64,000 nt of DNA from Agromyces sp. S2-1-8. Its GTDB lineage: Bacteria > Actinomycetota > Actinomycetes > Actinomycetales > Microbacteriaceae. The notes under the pieces were generated by a model that was given only the letters and a program-made list of their open reading frames with translations, ran no database searches and was not told where the DNA came from. The stretch lies in NCBI RefSeq assembly GCF_021129215.1, contig NZ_JAJOLP010000001.1, positions 3,658,001-3,722,000 of the forward strand. Reading direction: 5' to 3'. The position numbers and the translations under genes were made by a program. Shown in pieces: positions 45,601 through 56,237 of the stretch. Numbering within the stretch: the first letter of the stretch is position 1; every line of letters begins with the position of its first letter.

Positions 45601-47173
45601 CGCCCTGCTCGGTCATGGTGACGCCGGACACGATCGCGAGCTCGGTGCCGGCGTCGGCGTCGGTGTCGCCGTCGAGCAGATCGCCCACGACGACGAGGTG
45701 CGGGCGGGCGGGGTCGATCGCACCGTCGGTCGGGTCGTCGATGACGAGGAGGGTGTTGCCGACCGCTGCGCTCGAACCGTCGAAGGCCTCGTCGTCGGCA
45801 TGCGGCGCGTCGGCGATGCAGGTCACCGTGACCGAGACCTGCGCGTTCGCGTCGCCCGGGGTGAGCGTGTAGCTGAACACGTCGGGGTCGCCGCCTGGAG
45901 CGGTGCAGTAGTCGGGGTCGGGCTGGTAGGTCAACCCGGTGCCGGCGCCCGTGATGACGACCGTGCCGTGGTCGGGCTGCACGACGCTCGTGATGCTGCG
46001 GGGACCGCCGTCGGCGTCGGGGTCGTTCGAGAGCACGTCGATCGCGGTGGCGGAGGCATCCTCGTCGATCATCGCCGCGTCGTCGACGGCGTCGGGCAGG
46101 TCATCGACGCACGTGACGGTCACACCGACCGTCGTGGTCGACCCGCCGGGCGCGAGCGTGTAGGTGAAGTCGTCGGTCGTGGTGCCGGGCGGGTCGTTGC
46201 AGAACGCGGGATTCGGTTCGTAGGTGAGCGACGCCTCGCCGTCGGCGACCTCGACGGTGCCGTGGTCGGGCTGGGTCACCTGGTCGATCGCGATGGGCCC
46301 GCCGTCGGTGTTGCTGTCGTTGGCGAGCACGTCGATGGCCGAGGCGCCGCTGTCCTCGTCGACGGTCGCGGTGTCGGCGACCGCCGTCGGCGGTATGTCT
46401 TCGTCGACGTCGCCGACGTGGATCGTGAACACCTGCTCGAGGCTGCCGCCGTAGCCGTCGGTGCCGCGCACCCGGATCGAGTAGCTCTGCTTCGCCTCGT
46501 AGTCGAAGCTCGAGGCGGTCTTCAGCGTCGAGCCGGTGATCGTGAAGCTCGCGTTCTCGTCGTCACCCGTGCCGCTCACGAGCGCGAACGCGGCCGTCGC
46601 GGCGGGGTCGCCGTCGACGAGGGCGAGCGTGCCGACGACGATGCCCGCCGGCTCATTCTCGAGCACGTCGTCGTTCGAGAGGGTGAGGGCGCTCGGGTCG
46701 TGGTTGCTGATGAGCCAGCGCTGCTCCCCGGCGAGGCAGGCGGTCGAGGCATCCACCCGGCGCAGCACGCCCGAGCTCGGCGCGCAGAAGGAGATCGGCT
46801 CGCCCGTCGTGGTCGGCACGACGAGCTTGGTGCCGGCCGGCTTCGTGCCGGTGCACGACTTCGCGGAGGTGAAGCGGCGCACCGAGCCGTCGGGCTGGAC
46901 GCAGAGCGTGGTCGGCCCGGGCCAGATCGTGACGACCGTCTCCTGCTTGGGGCGGCAGTCGCCGGCGCCCGAGGCCGCGCGCAGCAGCCCGTTCGACTTC
47001 TGGGCGCACGCGTAGCGCAGCTGCGTCGCATCGTCGGCGGCGTAGGCGACCGACGGCGCAGCGAGCACGAAGATCATCGCAAGCACGGTGAACAGCACGA
47101 GGGCGAGTCGCGCCGGCCGCCGCGCCTCGAGGGTGAGCACCTCGACGGTGCGCGGGCGGGACGCGTGGGACAT
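42656..47173 (-). CDS. Giant secreted cadherin/beta-helix protein
   Basis: 1505 residues. A signal peptide with an extended N-region ends at about residue 45 (APSVAYA). Residues 50-155 hold three short Cys-framed repeats (YACAQKSNGLLR, TLCVQPDGSVRRF, SFCAPSSGVLRRV). Residues 160-255 form a cadherin-like domain. Two Ig/VCBS-like domains follow (ADTATVDEDSGASAIDVLAN and DDAAMIDEDASATAIDVLSN), each ending in VTC, then a third. From about 580 to the end a right-handed parallel beta-helix is predicted from many GxxI/NxI rungs (for example SNGATSGIVLAGTGSAGGLH). It has no LPxTG or C-terminal anchor. ATG 47173 has GAGGAGG. It is likely a surface or released adhesin or polysaccharide-binding protein; beta-helix enzymes remain possible. 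Confidence 0.9.
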   Translation of the reverse strand: MSHASRPRTVEVLTLEARRPARLALVLFTVLAMIFVLAAPSVAYAADDATQLRYACAQKSNGLLRAASGAGDCRPKQETVVTIWPGPTTLCVQPDGSVRRFTSAKSCTGTKPAGTKLVVPTTTGEPISFCAPSSGVLRRVDASTACLAGEQRWLISNHDPSALTLSNDDVLENEPAGIVVGTLALVDGDPAATAAFALVSGTGDDENASFTITGSTLKTASSFDYEAKQSYSIRVRGTDGYGGSLEQVFTIHVGDVDEDIPPTAVADTATVDEDSGASAIDVLANDSNTDGGPIAIDQVTQPDHGTVEVADGEASLTYEPNPAFCNDPPGTTTDDFTYTLAPGGSTTTVGVTVTCVDDLPDAVDDAAMIDEDASATAIDVLSNDPDADGGPRSITSVVQPDHGTVVITGAGTGLTYQPDPDYCTAPGGDPDVFSYTLTPGDANAQVSVTVTCIADAPHADDEAFDGSSAAVGNTLLVIDDPTDGAIDPARPHLVVVGDLLDGDTDADAGTELAIVSGVTMTEQGGTVYIEADGDVAYLPPDGCTATTDGFEYAVTDGTLTDTGHVTIAISDCVWYVDNAADGNSGNVSRPFDTIAQAAAASSAGDDIFVFDGDGTTTGYSTAIALDDDQQLIGEASDLVVGGRTLHTGDPAKRPTITMASGMYVVGLGVGNRIAGIEVHPTTAGGGIGVVDIAGDPGGDATIDDVRIVDTVEGGIALALQGMTGTNLIGDLEVDVVGFGVFVDSTPKVVFDPASTVKIRTTGTGWTFLARLCNLEGSQIDQVVTAGVPNGGGVNLQQTTGALTFGDLDIRTNGTGQAAFSLSLTGPVTVPASATAKIVATNSPAVHVGASSGSNLSFDEVTATKSGVYGINIDQIGAGTFSAATGELSGGGSGLTQFRVRGGNGDISYGGSITDGPATASVDIQSRTGGTVTLSGSITDGSDAGGGIIVANNTGGATVLSGPSKHLETGAVDGIEFGSSSGHSLSITGGGLDVTTTSGRALDVSTSGTIVVTGTGNKLASTTGTALSIALTGIGADDVTFERISSNGATSGIVLAGTGSAGGLHVTGGGSTIQGGDASGGTIAAATGHGISLQNTVDASLRNMRIENSAGDGVWGASVDGFSFTNGTVTGAGDGDGEDGIAFDGANLVNLSGAVDISNNVLTSNEASGISIANRGGTISGATISGNRIADSGDELTPGSAVFVSATGSSVGAATITKATISGNVITDFRDGYGVRVVGGNQNGPTEAVLGTPGNSTNVIAITGNRMDGGAGGLEHQPDRFVDVQLLGAGDGNLDVSENGTIAEPIRHLDCDGIGLRAGGPMNVTAEFDANVIAAGNTGGCAGISATALSFENVGATLAARMTNNNVGATSGPGVRVDAYGVSAVTAQILNNTVQAPTGGGYGGIRTESGATASDDARLCVKISGNTTKGGTSTGGVVAPGIHLAKNSTSPTTNDFGIDGLPAGVTGTPGVENYVNGLNASASGSIGVNGTLLAPATTGFTSCTAQ

Positions 47174-47249
47174 GGGTCCTCCTCGAGGCGGCGCCAGCGC
47201 CGTCCATCCGCGATCGTCGGGCTCGATGCGGAACTAGGGCCGATACTCG

Positions 47250-47288
47250 CCCCCGTGGGGCACGATCCGCTAGCCCCGAGAACGGGGG
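47250..47288. promoter_or_regulatory. Inverted repeat in the gap before the secreted protein
   Basis: CCCCCGT-N25-ACGGGGG is a perfect 7-base inverted repeat in the 186-base gap between divergent genes. It could be an operator or a weak hairpin; there is no known match. Confidence 0.3.
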
Positions 47289-47359
47289 TCGCGGCTGACC
47301 ACCGACACGCGGGCGCGCTGCTCGTTGTGCCGGGCCGCAGACCGGAGGATCCTGAGACC

Positions 47360-47755
47360 ATGAGCGATCGTGAGGATTTCTTGATTTGGCTGCACGAGGA
47401 CTTCGTGCGGGCCGAGCGGGCGATGTTCAACGGCGACGACGGGCCCCGGCGCGCGATCTGGGCCGAGGATGAACCCGTGAGCGTGCTCGGCGCCTGGCGC
47501 AACGCGACGAATCGCGCCGAGCTGATCGAGGCGTTCGAAGAGCTCGCGACGAGCTTCTCGGACTGCACCGACTACGCGTTCGACCTCGTCTCGTTCGACG
47601 TCGGCGGCGAGATGGCGTACACCGTGGGCTACGAACGCGTCGCGGGGTCGGTCGACGGCCAGCCGCGCACCTTCACGCTGCGCGCCACCCAGGTCTACCG
47701 GCGGGGCGACGACGGCTGGCGGGTCGTGCACCGGCACGCCGACAAGGTCGGGTAG
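47360..47755 (+). CDS. NTF2-like (SnoaL/DUF4440-type) protein
   Basis: 131 residues. The pattern EDFLIWLHEDFVRAERAMFN, then AWRNATNRAELIEAFEELAT, and a C-terminal RATQVYRRGDDGWRVVHRHAD is typical of DUF4440/SnoaL-like proteins, where the final W-x-V-x-H-x-H strand lines the pocket. A ribosome binding site GGAGGA is present. It ends 13 bases before the flavoprotein gene and is probably in an operon with it. The activity is not predictable. Confidence 0.88.
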   Translation: MSDREDFLIWLHEDFVRAERAMFNGDDGPRRAIWAEDEPVSVLGAWRNATNRAELIEAFEELATSFSDCTDYAFDLVSFDVGGEMAYTVGYERVAGSVDGQPRTFTLRATQVYRRGDDGWRVVHRHADKVG

Positions 47756-47768
47756 CCGGGAGGGTCGC

Positions 47769-49157
47769 ATGTCCACCCCGGTCGAGGCCGACTACCTCGT
47801 GGTCGGCGCCGGCGCCATGGGGATGGCCTTCGTCGACGCCCTCGTCGACCACGCGCCCGACGCGCGGGTGGCGCTCGTCGACCGACGTCACAGCGTCGGC
47901 GGGCACTGGCTCGAGGCCTATCCCTTCGTGCGCCTGCACCAGGCCTCGGCGCTCTACGGCGTCGCGTCGACGCTGCTCGGCGGCGGTCGCGTGCAGCACC
48001 GCGGGCCCGAGGCGGGGCTGCAGGAGCGGGCGACGAAGTCGGAGATCTGCGCGTACTACGAGCGGATCCTCGCCGAGCGCCTGCTCGAGTCGGGCCGGGT
48101 CGAGTTCTTCGCCGGCTGCGAGCACCTCGGCGACCATACGTTCGTCTCGCGGGTCTCGGGCGAGCGTTTCGCGGTGCCCGATCGCTGCCGCGTCGTCGAC
48201 GCGCATTACCTCGCTCCGCGGGTGCCGGCCGAGGTGCCGCCGCCCTTCGAGGTCGGCGACGGCGCGCGGGTCGTGCCGGTCAACGAACTCGCGCACCTCG
48301 ACGGGCCGCCGAGCCGCTACGTGATCGTGGGGTCGGGCAAGACCGCGACCGATGCGTGCGTCTGGCTGCTGGGGCGCGGCGTCGCCCCCGACGCGATCAC
48401 GTGGGTGCGCCCCCGCGACCCGTGGATGCTGAACCGCGCCGTCGTGCAGCCCGTGCCCGAGGTGTTCCTCGGTTTCGTCGCCGACATGATGGAGGCCGCC
48501 GAGGCGGCGAGCACGCTCGACGACCTGTTCCTGCGGATGGAGGACGCGGGCATCATGCTGCGGGTCGACCGTTCGGTGACGCCCACGATGGCGAAGGCTC
48601 CCACGCTCGCGCTGTGGGAGCTCGAGCTGCTGCGCACGATCGAGCACGTCGTGCGTCTCGGGCACCTCCGTCGCGCGGAACGCGGAAGCATCCACTTCGA
48701 CGACGGCTCGATCACGATCCCTTCCGACGCGCTCGTGGTGCACTGCGCCGGCGAGGGCCTCGTCTACCGCCCGCTCGTGCCGGTCTGGTCGCCCGGCGCG
48801 ATGACGCTCCAGCCGATCCGGGCGGGGTTCCCCTGCTTCGGTGCGGCGATCGCCGGCTACGTCGAGGCCACGCGTTCCGACGACGACGAGAAGAACCGGC
48901 TCTGCCCGCCGTCGCCCTACCCCGACTCGATGGCGTCGTGGGCGCGGATGACGGCCGTGGGCGCCCGCAACGCGGGATCGTTCGGGGCTGAACGCGACAT
49001 CTCCTCCTGGGCGTCGACGGTCGCGATCAATCCGGCGCGCATCCCACGTGATGCCCCGCACTCGGCCGTGCTCGACGACATCATCGATCGCGTGAAGACC
49101 CACTCGGGGCCGGGGGCGGCCCGCCTCGCGGAGTTGAGCGAGCACTCGCCTGAGTGA
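47769..49157 (+). CDS. NAD(P)/FAD-dependent oxidoreductase (FMO-like)
   Basis: 462 residues with two dinucleotide folds: YLVVGAGAMGMAFVDALVDH at the N-terminus for FAD and RYVIVGSGKTATDACVWLLG at about 180 for NADPH. HWLEAYPFVRLHQAS after the first fold recalls the flavin monooxygenase-like group. It is co-directional with the NTF2-like gene (13-base gap). It may be a monooxygenase or a thiol oxidoreductase for an unknown small molecule. Confidence 0.87.
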   Translation: MSTPVEADYLVVGAGAMGMAFVDALVDHAPDARVALVDRRHSVGGHWLEAYPFVRLHQASALYGVASTLLGGGRVQHRGPEAGLQERATKSEICAYYERILAERLLESGRVEFFAGCEHLGDHTFVSRVSGERFAVPDRCRVVDAHYLAPRVPAEVPPPFEVGDGARVVPVNELAHLDGPPSRYVIVGSGKTATDACVWLLGRGVAPDAITWVRPRDPWMLNRAVVQPVPEVFLGFVADMMEAAEAASTLDDLFLRMEDAGIMLRVDRSVTPTMAKAPTLALWELELLRTIEHVVRLGHLRRAERGSIHFDDGSITIPSDALVVHCAGEGLVYRPLVPVWSPGAMTLQPIRAGFPCFGAAIAGYVEATRSDDDEKNRLCPPSPYPDSMASWARMTAVGARNAGSFGAERDISSWASTVAINPARIPRDAPHSAVLDDIIDRVKTHSGPGAARLAELSEHSPE

Positions 49158-49297
49158 GTTCGTCGCGCGCCGCCCGGCCCGTCGGCCGTGATTGTTCGTG
49201 CGGCTGCCGCTGCACCCGCACGCCGAGCGTCCTGAAGCGGCACGCGCGATACGGTCGACTCGACGCCCCGTCGCCTCGACCCCTCGAGAGGAAGCCC

Positions 49298-50113
49298 ATG
49301 ACCGCGAACGCCGCAGACCATTTGAAGGTCCGCCCTCGCATCTGGATCGGCCTGGCGATCTGGCTCGCCTACGTCGCGATCATCTTCGCGATCCAGTCCG
49401 CGAGCGGCATCCGGTACGACACCTGGGGCGACAGCGCTGGCAACCTCTTCTTCGGCGGCGGCATCTCGCTGATCATCGCGACGGCGCTGCTCGCGATCAC
49501 GACGACCCTGCTCGGCTGGTGGCGTCCCGCGATGTTCGACCGTGCGCCGAGCCGGCACCGCTGGCCGATCTTCGTGCCGATCCTGGCGGCGGTCGCGGCG
49601 GTGATGAACCTCGCGGGCACCGATTGGAGCGCATACTCCTTTGCGTTCTTCGGGGCGTCGCTCGCGCTGCTGCTCGTGGGCTTCACGGAGGAGCTCGTGA
49701 ACCGCGGCCTGCTGCTCACCGCCCTGCGGGGCCGGCTCGGCGAGGGCTGGGTCTGGTTCATCACCACCGCGCTCTTCGCGCTCATGCACTTCGTCAACGT
49801 GCTGCTCGGCGCGTCGGTCGAGGCCACGCTGCCCCAGGTCGGTGCGGCGTTCCTCGGCGGCACCGTGTTCTACATCCTGCGCCGCACGACCGGGTCGCTC
49901 GTCTGGGCGATGCTGCTGCACAGCCTGTGGGACTTCTCGGTCTTCGCGACCGGCGTCGGACATGCGGGCGACGTCGCCTCGATCGCAACGGTGCTGTACC
50001 TCGTGGCCGGCCTGCTGGGCCTTGGTTGCGTCGTGTTCGTCATCCGCGGCTCGAACGAGCGGCCGGATGCCGCCTCCGCTCCGACGTCGACTGCGGCGAG
50101 CGCGGCCGTCTGA
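49298..50113 (+). CDS. CPBP-family intramembrane protease
   Basis: 271 residues, eight predicted membrane helices. The CPBP (Abi/CAAX-protease and bacteriocin-processing) motifs are all present: motif 1 EELVNRGLLL with the Glu-Glu pair and Arg, motif 2 FALMHFVNVL, and motif 3 LLHSLWDFSVF. The family includes CAAX prenyl proteases and bacteriocin self-immunity proteases. The ATG has GAGAGGAAG before it. No bacteriocin gene was found next to it. Confidence 0.93.
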   Translation: MTANAADHLKVRPRIWIGLAIWLAYVAIIFAIQSASGIRYDTWGDSAGNLFFGGGISLIIATALLAITTTLLGWWRPAMFDRAPSRHRWPIFVPILAAVAAVMNLAGTDWSAYSFAFFGASLALLLVGFTEELVNRGLLLTALRGRLGEGWVWFITTALFALMHFVNVLLGASVEATLPQVGAAFLGGTVFYILRRTTGSLVWAMLLHSLWDFSVFATGVGHAGDVASIATVLYLVAGLLGLGCVVFVIRGSNERPDAASAPTSTAASAAV

Positions 50114-50144
50114 ACGAGGAGCGCCCGGCCCCGCGCGCCTGAGG

Positions 50145-50510
50145 CTTGGGCGCCGTCACCGCGAACGCGGGCCCTACGGCGATCCTGCTCCAGCCCGGCG
50201 AGCTCGGGTGCAGCCCGGGCACCGCGCTGCTTCCGGCCGAAGAACTCCAGTCCCCGTACTGACGGCACGGCCGCTGATCGATTCGCGACTCCGACGTTCG
50301 CGCCGTCGGGGAGGGGACCCGGCGGCAACTGCGAACGGCGATCGCGCTCCGCGCAAGACCACGGCAAGCTTCCAGGTCAACGCGACGCCCGCCTACGTGA
50401 ACGTCAACTCCTTCGACAAGTGAGGCAAGCCGCTCGCTCTCTGCACGCCGGCGTCGTCTGTACCGTCAACGGCATCGGTGGAGGAGCCTGCTCCTGGACG
50501 ACCTCGTAGT
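50145..50510 (+). pseudogene. Possible decayed secreted-protein gene
   Basis: This 500-base gap has no intact gene. Three short open stretches in different frames look like protein ends: one near 50150-50260 (NAGPTAILLQPGELGCSPGT and following), one ending at 50423 (ASFQVNATPAYVNVNSFDK), and one ending near 50509 (GVVCTVNGIGGGACSWTTS). A strong terminator follows at 50550-50587, as would be expected after a real gene. The best reading is a frameshifted remnant, but conservation has not been tested. Confidence 0.35.
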
Positions 50511-50549
50511 CCGGCTCCGTCACGGAGGCGCACGCTGCCGCTGACGCGG

Positions 50550-50587
50550 CGAACACCCGGTCCTCGATCACGAGGGCCGGGTGTTCG
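50550..50587 (+). terminator. Strong hairpin terminator
   Basis: CGAACACCCGG pairs with CCGGGTGTTCG (11 bases), and an inner CCTCG/CGAGG stem sits inside it. It stands at the end of the decayed gene region, before the next gene on the same strand. Confidence 0.8.
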
Positions 50588-50633
50588 ATCGAGGTGGGGC
50601 GTCGCCGTGCCTATTGGGTGATTGACTGGGTCG

Positions 50634-51101
50634 GTGCCCGACATTCCCACCCATCTGAACATCGCCGGAACCGAGTTCGCACGCATCGACTCGCCCGATT
50701 CGATCGCATGCTGGACGGCGACCCTCGATTCCGCAGGCGGGGACGATGATCGATCGGTGAGCATCGTCATCGAGCCGGCTGCCTCGCCTGAGCAGGGCGT
50801 GTTGCAGCTCGCCGCTGTCGTGGTGGCGCGATTCGACGAGTTCACCGATCTCGCCGCCGAGTATCTGCAGCAGCGACTCGGTGAACCGGAATACAGGCTG
50901 AGCGACGTCGAGCTCCTGGCTCTGCAGGGCGCTGAACCGCCGTTCGGTGAACCCGAGGCGGTGATCTGGGCTGATGGCAGCTGGATGCTCCGGTTCGCGG
51001 AGTCACGGCTCGAGATCGCGGACCCGTACGGAATCGGGGTGCTCTTCGACGGGACGAGTCCGTGCGCGATCGAGGACCTGTCCGACGCCGACTCGGCCTA
51101 G
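50634..51101 (+). CDS. Hypothetical protein, immunity-like size
   Basis: 155 residues from a GTG at 50634; a TTG at 50622 gives 159. No family is recognised. It is acidic, soluble and has a strand-rich N-terminal half (VSIVIEPAASPEQGVLQLAA) followed by a helix (LAAEYLQQRLGEPEYRL) and a C-terminal sheet (VIWADGSWMLRFAESRLEIA). The size and composition resemble polymorphic-toxin immunity proteins, but no toxin gene is nearby. It lies downstream of the terminator and has its own promoter. Confidence 0.65.
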   Translation: MPDIPTHLNIAGTEFARIDSPDSIACWTATLDSAGGDDDRSVSIVIEPAASPEQGVLQLAAVVVARFDEFTDLAAEYLQQRLGEPEYRLSDVELLALQGAEPPFGEPEAVIWADGSWMLRFAESRLEIADPYGIGVLFDGTSPCAIEDLSDADSA

Positions 51102-51125
51102 CTTCTTCTGCTCCTGGAGTCGCGG

Positions 51126-51197
51126 CCGGTCGAGTAGAGAAGCGTATCGAGACCCCTCAGGAGGTCTCGACACGCTCCTTCGTCGCCACTCGACCGG
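51126..51197. repeat. Palindromic REP-like element
   Basis: CCGGTCGAGT (51126-51135) and AGCGTATCGAGACC (51141-51154) pair imperfectly with GGTCTCGACACGCT and ACTCGACCGG (51188-51197), giving a long interrupted hairpin with a CCTCAGGAGG centre. It lies between the ends of converging genes. Elements of the type GGTCGAGTA...TACTCGACC are common in intergenic gaps of this family in my general knowledge. Confidence 0.7.
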
Positions 51198-51206
51198 CAG
51201 ACGTGG

Positions 51207-53777
<2,571 letters not shown>

Positions 53778-53789
53778 CTGGCCTCCTGG

Positions 53790-53820
53790 TTGAAGTTGAG
53801 TGTGGTTCGCTCAAGTTCAA
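53790..53820. promoter_or_regulatory. HAIR-like heat-shock operator (HspR site)
   Basis: TTGAA-g-TTGAG-N9-CTCAA-g-TTCAA is a perfect interrupted inverted repeat close to the HAIR consensus CTTGAGT-N7-ACTCAAG bound by HspR. It lies 13 bases before the GTG of the Clp gene. Confidence 0.8.
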
Positions 53821-54022
53821 CGCGGGGGCGGCGGGGGTATTCCCATCGTCATAAGTTGATCGTTCAGGAGAGCCGGATTCCGCTGCACTCCGACGGGGGC
53901 GCTTGCTGTACCCCATTTTGGGGGCCACGCCTCCCCCGAGCGGCGAACGGGTGTCATGCCAAGGTCGTAAGAGCGACGCGGCCGCCACCCGAAGCCGTCC
54001 TTCTTGTTTCCCGGCGCAGTAA

Positions 54023-55867
54023 GTGAGCAATGTGAAAGCCTCTAAGGAATCTTCCCCCGCGGCAACCTGGATCCGCAGAGTACGGCTCGGGCAGGCGACC
54101 GCCTCAGTGCTCGTCTTGATCATGGCGAGCCTTATCGCGGAAACCAATCCATTCACTCAGTGGTGGTTTTGGGTTGCCGCCACGACAGTCATAACTGTGT
54201 CGGTAGTCGAGCCCTACTTCACTGGCGTGTCCAGCGCGATGCTGTTCAGCCTCGGCGCAATTGGCGCGGGTCTGACCGCAAACGGCACTGGTGTTGAAGC
54301 ACTCTGGGTGACCTACTTCGTCCTTGCCGGCTCGGTCCTCACCTGCTCGATTGTCGCTATGGCAGTACCTCCGGGCCGAACACGCGACGGTGCCCGGTGG
54401 GCAGCCACACGATTCGGCCGCCCACAGTTGCTCGGCCTTTCTGCCGTTGGTATCGAGCTCGTTCGTCAGACCATGCTCGAGCCGATGGCAAATGTCGTCC
54501 CACTTGCCGTCGGTACGTTGATCGCCGTACTGATTGCATTTCCAGACTGGTATCAGCTCCTTGCATCCACTACGCCGGATCTTGGGGGGCTTGCAACGAT
54601 CGAAACAGCCGTTGACCCGAACCTGCTTCTCATCGCAAGTGACAAACGCTTCGTGCCTGGCAGTGATGTGACCGTGGCAGGGATGGGAACCGCAAAAGGT
54701 GTTGTCATTGGCACGCTGGCGCACAAGGGGGGAAATCGCGTCCAAATCGCCATTAGGGGCCACTGGAGCGACGTTGCTCCAACAAGTGGCCAACTGTGCA
54801 CGATTGTGCCTCACGAGAGCACCGACCGCCGCGCAGTCGCCTATGTCACTGAAGGATCCACTGATCAGGCGCTTAGAGTTCGACCTTTCGGCACACTGGC
54901 CCGCGGTGCCACCTTCTATTGCGAGGATCCGAACGGCGGCGGCAAGCATCTCTACCAGGTCCACGGCCGCGAACTCGTGCGTGAAACCTGGGACAACTCA
55001 GCTGTGATCGCGGAGTTCGCTTCCGCAGCCATCCTCGGGAAGCTCACCGCGACGGGGATCGAACACAGCTCCCACCTTCCTGATCCATATGTCCCAGTTT
55101 TTGACGCAGCGGAGCTGAGCGGAGATCTCCCAGCGGGCTACGAACGAATCGGCGCGGTAAACGGCACCCAGCTGCCGTTTGGTCTTTCGCCTGACCACCT
55201 TCGGGGGCATCACCTTGCCATCCTCGGTATGTCAGGTATGGGAAAGAGCACGATAGCGCGAAGGGTGATCGACATCATGGCACCCAACTCGATCGTGTTT
55301 GCGTTAGACGGCACAGGCGAGTACCGGTCAAGATTTGGAATGCAGCTGTGGACGGACTCGGTCGGAGTCAACCAGCCTGGCGCATGGGTGCATGAGCCCG
55401 CCGGCGTACAGGCGCAGAAGGCTGCCGAGTTCATCGAGGGCGCGATGGCGCAAGCGAGCAGCGAATACATGACTGGCACAAGAGTGAGCCGGACCATCCT
55501 GTTGGAAGAAGCACATTCATTCCTTCCGGAATGGAACTTCACGGCCGCTCGCAACGAGGGTGACTTCGTTGCAAGGAGTTGCCGCTACATTCTGCAGGCA
55601 AGGAAGTTCGGCCTGAGTTTCGTACTGATATCCCAGCGCACCGCTGTCATTAGCAAGTCTGCGCTCTCACAATGCGAGAGCTACATCGTGCTCCGAACGA
55701 TCGATGAGACGAGCCTCCAGTACGTCGAGGGCGTGCTTGGTCAAGGGTTCCGCGACACGGTGGCGAGCCTTGAACGCTTTCAGGCAGTTTGTGTTGGGCC
55801 CGCGTTCAACACATCCACACCTGTCCTCGTCAACCTAGATCACTACCCAATGACCCCTGTCAACTAG
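54023..55867 (+). CDS. Membrane-anchored HerA/FtsK-type ATPase
   Basis: 614 residues, lower G+C than its neighbours. Four or more hydrophobic segments fill residues about 22-110 and 140-175. A HAS-barrel-like segment follows (about 205-300). The ATPase core starts near 385: GMSGMGKST (Walker A, about 402-410), IVFALDGTGEY (HerA-type LDGTGEY at about 426) and TILLEEAHSF (Walker B, about 492-499), then SQRTAVISKSALSQCESYIV. HerA proteins pump DNA with a nuclease partner; in defence systems they pair with SIR2, DUF4297 or other effectors. Here a nuclease gene is 2 kb away on the other strand. The GTG start at 54023 lacks a strong ribosome binding site. Confidence 0.82.
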   Translation: MSNVKASKESSPAATWIRRVRLGQATASVLVLIMASLIAETNPFTQWWFWVAATTVITVSVVEPYFTGVSSAMLFSLGAIGAGLTANGTGVEALWVTYFVLAGSVLTCSIVAMAVPPGRTRDGARWAATRFGRPQLLGLSAVGIELVRQTMLEPMANVVPLAVGTLIAVLIAFPDWYQLLASTTPDLGGLATIETAVDPNLLLIASDKRFVPGSDVTVAGMGTAKGVVIGTLAHKGGNRVQIAIRGHWSDVAPTSGQLCTIVPHESTDRRAVAYVTEGSTDQALRVRPFGTLARGATFYCEDPNGGGKHLYQVHGRELVRETWDNSAVIAEFASAAILGKLTATGIEHSSHLPDPYVPVFDAAELSGDLPAGYERIGAVNGTQLPFGLSPDHLRGHHLAILGMSGMGKSTIARRVIDIMAPNSIVFALDGTGEYRSRFGMQLWTDSVGVNQPGAWVHEPAGVQAQKAAEFIEGAMAQASSEYMTGTRVSRTILLEEAHSFLPEWNFTAARNEGDFVARSCRYILQARKFGLSFVLISQRTAVISKSALSQCESYIVLRTIDETSLQYVEGVLGQGFRDTVASLERFQAVCVGPAFNTSTPVLVNLDHYPMTPVN

Positions 55868-55884
55868 AAACTGTTGGGCCCGAT

Positions 55885-56085
55885 CAGGGGTTTAGTGCGC
55901 GCCAGATCTCGTTCGTCGACCTGATCATGACGCAGCTCACCGCCACCGGCTCGGTGCCGATCAGCGTGCTGTACGACCCGCCGTTCGACGGGATCGCACC
56001 GTCTGGGCCCGAGGATGTGTTCTCAGAGGCGAAGCTCCTCGAGCTCGCGCGAGTGCTCGAGTCGGTGACGACTTCGGGACGGCCT
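55885..56085 (+). pseudogene. hsdR: Remnant of type I restriction subunit HsdR (C-terminus)
   Basis: About 65 residues reading FSARQISFVDLIMTQLTATG, then SVPISVLYDPPFDGIAPSGP and EDVFSEAKLLELARVLES match the conserved C-terminal helical region of HsdR-type helicase/endonuclease subunits (QxxFVxxIxxxLxxxG...LYexPFtdiaPxGPexvF). The rest of the gene is missing: HerA ends only 17 bases upstream. The segment has high G+C, unlike HerA. It is a scar of an older restriction locus or of the insertion that brought the island. A 34-residue minus-strand frame ending NKTCACSECG at about 56100-56210 may be another fragment. Confidence 0.7.
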
Positions 56086-56237
56086 GTGCGGACGGCGTCA
56101 ACCACATTCGGAGCAGGCGCACGTCTTGTTGCCGATATTGCCGAGCGGGACGACGGAGCGCTTCTTCGAAGCGGACCATTGTGCGAGCTGCGGCCCCGCC
56201 ACGAGCTAAAAGTGGGCGTCCGACGTGCTCCAAGAGC

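Noticed and set aside
43253..47359. A very long open frame (about 1370 codons) on the plus strand opposite the giant secreted protein gene
   Set aside because: It mirrors the high-G+C codon pattern of the real gene, is Arg/Asp/Val-rich without domains, and has no start signal. The part that is real is only the NTF2-like gene from 47360.
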